From positions 2,356,001 to 2,420,000 of the forward strand of contig NC_057371.1 of NCBI RefSeq assembly GCF_016906535.1: DNA of 64,000 nt, written 5' to 3'. The notes under the pieces were generated by a model that did no database searches, had not been told where the DNA came from, and saw nothing but the letters and a program-made list of their open reading frames with translations. Position numbers and translations under genes: made by a program. Every line of letters begins with the position of its first letter. Position 1 is the stretch's first letter. This document shows positions 57,731 through 64,000 of this stretch, piece after piece. This stretch comes from Rhizoctonia solani. Taxonomy: Eukaryota > Basidiomycota > Agaricomycetes > Cantharellales > Ceratobasidiaceae.

Positions 57731-59937
57731 ATGGAGTCTACAATAGTCACTGCTCTGCTTGCTGGCGCGACACTAACTGGAATTTATCTCTGGTACCAAT
57801 CCAAGTCGTCGAGAGTTCCGCTTCCTCCAGGTCCAAGAGGAAATCTGATATTTGGATCTGCTCTGGAGGTATGCATATAAATACCAGAACTCAAGTTATC
57901 GCATTTTCTAATTATTTCTCTCAGCTGCGAACGTCTAAAGCCTTCTGGATCAACTTTGCAAAATGGACCGAGCGGTTTGGTGAGTTTATCTGCGAAAGAC
58001 GTACTCTGATAGTGACATGTAGTGATATTACTAGGTCCAATCGTCTCTATCAGAATGTTGTTCCAGCGAATGATCATCGTTGACGACCCCAAGATCATCA
58101 CCTATCTTTTCGAGAAAAAGGCTAGTCAGTACTCGGATAGATATGTCAGCCAGCTGGCGTTACTGTACGTACTCCTGCCTGGCTGTCGCCTACTTGAACC
58201 GGATCTCTAATTACTCGCCTCAGAATTGGATGGGAAAATGACATCATATTCATCGAATATGGTCCTTTACTCAAGCACTACCGCACGCTCCTCCAACGCG
58301 CACTCAACAACCGTGTTGTGCTGGACTATCTGCCTCTTCAGGAACACGAGGCTAAACGGCTGCTTCGGAGATTGTATGATACACCCGAGAGGTTTATGCA
58401 GCATATCCACTTGTACGTTTCGGCCTGAGACTGTATTCCACGGAGCACATGCTGATTGGCATACTGTGCCGCTAGGATGGCAGGAAGCGTGGCCATTCGG
58501 ATGGTATATGGCTACAGGGTCGACTCGCCCGATGATCGGCTTGTTCAAGCCGCGGAACAGGTCATGGCAATCTTTTCGGACAGTAAGTCGAAACTTGGGC
58601 AGCTAGTACTGAGAACCTGACGTGAGGTTAGTCATGGCACCTGGCAGATGGATGGTCGAGATCTTTCCATTGTGTGAGTTTTTGTATCAACAGATGATCA
58701 ATCGCACACTTACTTGATATCCTGAGATCTGCAGTACGATATATACCGAAATGGTTTCCCGGCGCTACGTTCCACAAGGCGACTGCTTCTTGGGTACCTA
58801 TACTGCAAGCAACAGAAGATGAAACGTTCGAGTATGTCAAGTCTCAGATGGTAACAAATCTTGCTCGGTTGCTTCGATCTACGGGCTAACAGAGCCCTCC
58901 CTTCCAGGCAAAGGGCGTAGCCGAACCATCGTTTACCGCTAAACTCCTGCAGAAGGAAAACGGAGAAGAAGTAACCAAGCAGGAAGAGATACACATCAAA
59001 GTATGTCCTACGCCCAGTAGATCTCGGCGCATATGCTAAAGTCATTCAAGAGCTTGGCAGCTTCGTTGTATGGCGCGGCGTCTGATACAACCGTGTCGGC
59101 TGTCAAGTCGTTTTTCCTTGCCATGACGCTATACCCGGATGTCCAAGCCAAGGCGCAATCGGAAATCGCCACCTATCTCCAGACTCACTCAGACAAACGC
59201 TTTATCACGATGGACGATAAACCGCATTTACCCTATGTCAGCGCACTTGTTCGAGAAACACTACGATGGCATCCGGTTCTTACCCTGGTCGGACATCGCT
59301 CGAATGGAGAGGACGATGAGAATGTGGTAGTGGGGGATAAAACGTATCGTATTCCGGCACGAACCGCAGTGATTGCAAATGTCTGGTACGTTCTTATGCC
59401 CCAACCGACTTATGGCCTGTATTTATCAAAGAGCAGGAAAATCATGCACAACCCCGACGTGTATTCGAACCCGGAGAAGTTTATACCAGAGCGGTTCTTG
59501 GGCGATAGCCCTCCGCCATTTCCTGAAAGCTATGCGTTTGGGTTTGGGAGGAGGTAAGCTGTTATGTTTGATATGGTCGGCAACATTCCTATTAGAGAGT
59601 GCAGAATTTGTCCTGGGATACATGTAGCTCAACAGTCGATGTGGCTTTCAATCAGGTTTGCAATGACATAAAACAGCGCAAGAACTGTTGGGCTGATAAT
59701 CCCTTCCCTTTTCTAGTAACATACTGGCTAACTTCATTATCAGCAAAGCCAAAGATGAAAATGGAGCGGAAATCGTGCCGCGAGAAGATTACACCAACGA
59801 CATCATCACGTTTGTATATCAAGTTCGGCCACAATGCTTGGAGCTAACATGCAATGATATGTAGACACCCACTTCCGTTCGTATGCGATATCCAACCCCG
59901 CCCCGGATGCGAGAAATGGCTATCCAAGATTGAATGA
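57731..59937 (+). CDS. Cytochrome P450 monooxygenase (intact)
   Basis: About 13 exons with small GT...AG introns give a protein of about 505 residues. It has an N-terminal membrane anchor (ALLAGATLTGIYLW), the proline hinge PLPPGPRG, the I-helix oxygen-binding motif AASDTT, the ExxR motif in ETLRWHP, PERF, and the haem loop FGFGRRICPG split by an intron. The last exon reads HPLPFVCDIQPRPGCEKWL and ends with TGA at 59935-59937. Phases at every junction I traced agree. It is an ER-bound class II enzyme needing a P450 reductase. The substrate cannot be told; the closest forms I recall are Agaricomycete P450s of secondary metabolism such as O-methylsterigmatocystin-oxidoreductase-like proteins. 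It lies head to tail 295 bp after the copper ATPase. Confidence 0.9.
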
Positions 59938-60384
59938 GAATCAATAGAGATGGGAGGTCATATTGTTTGCTCTCTTATACAGTAACGATGCCAAGCATGG
60001 GCGTAAAATTAGACCATGCCCCTGCTTAGTATAGCTTGTATATATTCTACAACGCTTCAGAATGTGAGCAGCGCCAGCTTATAATTATTGTTTGACCACC
60101 AACTACGTATGTCTGCAACTTACCTCGTTTGAACCTTTGTCTGTTTGAGGCTGTTCAGTACAGTACATGAGATCTGGGAGCCGTTTCCATCGTGTCAGGG
60201 TAAGCCTAACGTTTATGCATCAGCTCGAGCTAAGGATCCAGTCGAACTCAGTGTTATTTTACATAGATATGATACGGACCCTGAATCTCGCACACGCCCC
60301 TACCCTCGACCTGAAAGCAGCCTCGTGCTTAAGGCTTGCCCACCCAACCACTATCTTCAGCGTAGCTACTCGGGCTTGATAGAC
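59938..60384. other. Gap between P450 and NLR copy E
   Basis: Holds the P450 3' end and the upstream region of copy E. An open frame leads into the copy E start from about 60145 but has no upstream ATG in frame, so I placed the start at 60385. Confidence 0.4.
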
Positions 60385-63300
60385 ATGAAAAACATTGGTG
60401 CATACATCGGACGTACAGCGTATAAAATCAAACGAAAACTCACATTCGCTGTCACCTCATCGAATACGTCTACTCTTATCAATGCACTACGGGCTTTTCA
60501 AAACAGTGCTGGGGTGTTCCCGCCCCTAAAATCCACGATTGGGGACCTGATAGCCAGGGTAGAGCACGTAGAGGTATGCGGCGAATGTATGTCAGTCGCC
60601 TGCTTTGCACACGTTGACCTAGCCTCTTTCAGCTCAGCTCGAAGCATCGTCGTGAGTTCGGGGGTCTAGCAAGAAGGATTACTTCACTCAGTGATTCGCT
60701 TGCCGAGCACATGCAAGCTTTCAAGCTGACTCATGTTTCCTACTTCTTCGAGAGAAAAGCAGCGTGAGTGAGGTATGGTCGACTACTTTCAAAGACTCAC
60801 CGCTCGTCAAGGTCTGTCAAAGAGCAAGTGACGATCATCAGCAATAATCAGGAACGCGGAACAAGGTGGCGTGTTTGGAAGGTTAAGCAATGTCAGGGCG
60901 AGATACTCAACGGATATAGACGGATAGCTGAGATTCTTGAGGAGCTACATGTGAGCAGTACGTGTGTTTAAAGACGACATATCTGACGAAGCAAGCGTAA
61001 AGAGGTGGTGCATAGAAGAACAGGAAACGGTAAGCTCAAGTACGGAAGAAGAGATTAGAACGTGACCAGGGGCTCGGACAGAACTCCCGTCTCGAAGTAT
61101 TGGCACCGGTCCACGACGCCACCTACGATTCCATGATGTCCCGTGAGCTCAATCGCCGAGCTTGTGCTAGAGACACCCGAGCAAATATCCTGAATGAGCT
61201 CGAACAATGGTCACTCGATCCGACCAAGCCTAACATATTCTGGCTAAATGGCACGGCTGGCATGGGCAAGACAACCATCGCATATACCTTTGCGCAGTCA
61301 CTACGAGAACGGGGGGCACTTGGCGCTACTTTTTTTTGCGTGCGTGCCTCGGGGGAGTGCCGTGATGCGAGAAGAATAATACCCGCTGTTGCGTACCAGC
61401 TTGCGCAGTACTTGTTTTCATTCCGATCGGCCTTGCTGGATGTGTTGGAGAATGAGCACAGTATGAAGTTAGAATCCATCGCCGACCAGTGCGAACAACT
61501 AATCAAGGAGCCACTATCGAGGATCAAGGGTGGAATGACAACATGGCCAATCATCGTGATCGATGGACTAGACGAATGCAGTAGCTCGAGCGAGGTGGAA
61601 ACGATGCTCGACATGCTCTTCCGGGTTGTTCCCAACCTACCTATCAAAGTCTTAGTTACCAGTCGGCCCGAGCCAAACATCCGCCGCGGAATCGTGGCCC
61701 AGTCTGACCAGTCTGACCAGAGCCGTTCAATCTGCGTGCTTCGCGAAATTGATGATTCCCCAGTAGAGGTGGAAGTCGAGCAGTACCTTCATGAAGCACT
61801 TGGGAACAGCGTCTCAGAGCATGACTTGAGCAGGCTTTCCAGGCTCTCCGGCGGTTGGTTCATATGTGCGGTTACTCTAGTTCGGTATCTTTTCAGACAA
61901 GGGAATATAGTCGACCAGGGCCGGCTGGAAGCCGCTCTGACCCTACCTTCCGACTTGGAAAATAGACACCTTGACATTGACCGTCTGTATACGATGATTC
62001 TAGATAGTGCAGTTTACGGGCCAGATCAAGAGCCGGAAGATCAAGAGCAGATGCGCCTGATCATCTGGACGGCACTACGCGTTCGAGAGCCCGTCAGCGT
62101 TGATACACTCGCAGCATTGACTGGAATTGAGGTGACAAAGGCGAACATTTTGCTCGAGCCGCTCTACTCTATATTGTATATGTCGCAAGCGACTGGAACG
62201 ATCACCACACTACATGCATCGTTCCCTGACTTTATGTTTGACAAGGCACGGTCGGCAAAATTCTACTGTGACGAAGCAAAGCACAATCAACTGCTCGCCA
62301 AACGGTGCTTTCAGTTGATGAAAGACCAGCTGCGATTCAACATCTGTGGCATAGAAACGTCGTTTATACCCGATAGCAAAGTGCAGGACCTAGAAGCTCG
62401 TGTACAGAAATCAATCTCCCCAACGTTGTCGTACGTTGCGAAATATTGGGGAGATCATCTAATGAAGAGTGCGCCTTGTAAGGCAGTGCGGAAAGGGCTG
62501 GAAGATTTTCTGTCGGATCGGCTACTGTTCTGGATAGAGGTACTGAGCCTGAAGCACATACTTGACAAAGGGATAAGCATACTGTCGGAAGTTAAGCGAT
62601 GGATGATGGTAAGGTGCTTGAGCAGAGCAGTAGTAATAAGACTGACAATACGTGACAGGACCAGGTTCAAGATAGATCATCAGATCTCATCAGGTCACTC
62701 GACGACTCACGGATCTTCCTGTCAAAGTATGCCGCTGGACCGGTTTCGCAGTCCACACCGCACATATACATCTCAGCATTGGCATTGTGCAATCACCCAA
62801 GCTCAGTCTACAAACGGTACTGGAGTCGCACCCGAGGACTTTTGAATCTGCGAGGCTCTGTGATGAAGCTGCCGCTACTCGCAACATGGTGGGTGCACCT
62901 GGTGGGCCAATCGCTAGCATTCTCTCCTGACGGGACTCGATTCGCAATTGGATTTGAAGATGGGACGGTTGCACTATTTTATGCTCGCAGTGGAGGAGTT
63001 GCTCTTGGACCCCTGGAAGGGCACACCTGTCAGGTCAACTCCGTGGCTTTCTCTCCTGACGGACTGCTGCTTGCCTCTTGCTCTCACGACGGTACAATCC
63101 TTGTGCGAGACGCGCAGACAGGCAGTTGCATATATGACGTAATCAAGGGGCACGAAAGTGAAGTAACGTCAGTATCATTCTCACCGAACGGCAAGCAGAT
63201 CCTCTCAGGGTCCAATCACCGGACAACGCGGATGTGGGACAGTGGCAACGGCAGCCTCATACCCAACTCCATCAAGTGTCATCCTTCAATAGTCAAGTGC

Positions 63301-64000
63301 ACGGCATTCTCTCCTGATGGCAAGCATATCGCCTGTGGCTTGAATGGCCACAAGTCACCCATTGTTGTTTACGATGCATCCACCAGCAAGTCTCTCCCTT
63401 TTCCATTCAACGCTCATCGGTCCTCAGTCTATTCAATCGCCTTTTCGCCAAACAGCAAGCACCTTGTCACTGGCCATTATTCCGGTGAGCTGCGCGTCTG
63501 GAGTCTGCAGGACGGCACCGTCACACGTTCCCCACCCAAAGTACACAACCGCGCAATTTCATCCATTGGGTTCTCGCCACTCGGAAACAAACTTGTCACT
63601 GCCTCGCATGATGGGTGCGTGTATATGTGGGATGTAGAGAACGGCTACTCCAACCCTTGCCTACTTGGCACACACGACGATGAGGTTTACTCCGCTGCGT
63701 TCTCACCCGACGGCACACGAGTCGCATCATGCTCATATGACCGCACCGTCAAGATGTGGAATGCGCTGCACCCGACATTATCTTACACCTCACACTCGAA
63801 CGCACCGACCAAGGGTGTCTTGTCGGTCGCTATCTCGCCCGGTGGCTCACGCATAGCCACAGCCGGTGGTGACAAAGCGATCCATATATTCCGCGCACAC
63901 GACGGCATCACCCCTCTCGAGGCGCTTGTAGAACATGCTGGCTTGGTCCTCTCCGTGGTGTTCTCGCCCGATGGAAGGTATCTTGCCTCTGGTAGTTCTG
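60385..64000 (+). CDS. NLR copy E: NACHT-WD40 protein on the plus strand, incomplete at the right edge
   Basis: Exons 60385-60573, 60633-60763, 60812-60950, 61070-62608 and 62659 onward. Exons 2 and 3 are 131 and 139 bp, the same as in copies A and B. The 54-bp exon corresponding to the array's exon 4 can be seen at 60976-61029 ([15 protein letters not shown]), but the bases before it are AC, not AG, so it may be skipped; skipping keeps the frame. Motifs: [17 protein letters not shown] core, Walker [10 protein letters not shown], Walker B with VIDGLDEC, linker [12 protein letters not shown]. At least eight WD40 repeats follow before the window ends. It is the most divergent of the WD40 copies and faces the array. 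Confidence 0.85.

Noticed and set aside
1..64000. CRISPR arrays, operons, bacterial promoters and ribosome-binding sites
   Set aside because: No regularly spaced direct repeats were seen, and the gene structure is eukaryotic throughout.
1..64000. Repeat-induced point mutation (RIP) as cause of transposon decay
   Set aside because: Lesions are mostly insertions, indels and isolated changes. Duplicated NLR genes stay open and similar without heavy C-to-T bias by eye.

Overview
The window looks like nuclear DNA of a basidiomycete fungus. Genes have many short introns (about 40-60 bp, GT-AG, one apparent GC-AG). There are large NACHT/WD40 proteins, a CrpA-type copper ATPase, a microsomal P450, a Ty3/gypsy chromovirus and a CACTA element with a Tnp2-type transposase. 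From memory of the families, the retroelement and the NACHT proteins look most like Rhizoctonia solani (Cantharellales); that is inference, no search was run.

Layout. 1-8.4 kb is nested transposon debris: the gag start of a gypsy element on the minus strand, then a plus-strand chromovirus (1.19-7.33 kb) broken by a 173-bp insertion and by an inverted solo LTR of its own family, itself sitting in a decayed Tc1-like transposase. 8.3-32.8 kb is an array of STAND/NLR-like genes on the minus strand (copies A, B, C and remnant D). B and C are complete and split into exons of almost identical length. They are separated by a duplicated spacer carrying a decayed GMC oxidoreductase, giving a repeat unit of about 10.2 kb. 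33.37-39.35 kb is a complete CACTA transposon (ends CACTG...CAGTG, target duplication CGT) with a Tnp2 transposase gene and a divergent gene for an AT-hook protein. 40.8-47.6 kb is host sequence: a PUS1-type pseudouridine synthase with one apparent frameshift and two unrecognised genes. 49.0-52.8 kb is a divergent NACHT gene that has the array's N-terminus and C-terminal tail but no WD40 domain. 54.1-59.9 kb holds a copper-transporting P1B ATPase and an intact P450. From 60.4 kb to the right edge a further NACHT-WD40 gene (E) runs on the plus strand and leaves the window.

How it fits together. The five to six NACHT genes share one plan: a helical N-terminal domain in four small exons, one large exon with NACHT and winged-helix parts, and one large exon with a conserved linker, 14 WD40 repeats (two seven-bladed propellers) and an approximately 80-residue tail. 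Comparing B with C, the changes in nearly every WD40 repeat fall at the same few positions. This is the pattern known from fungal heterokaryon-incompatibility NLRs (HET-E/HET-D), where these surface positions are under diversifying selection. Together with tandem duplication, a short perfectly identical tract, a swapped N-terminus in copy C, truncated copies and a WD40-less relative, this looks like a rapidly diversifying non-self-recognition locus. It is the most interesting system in the window.
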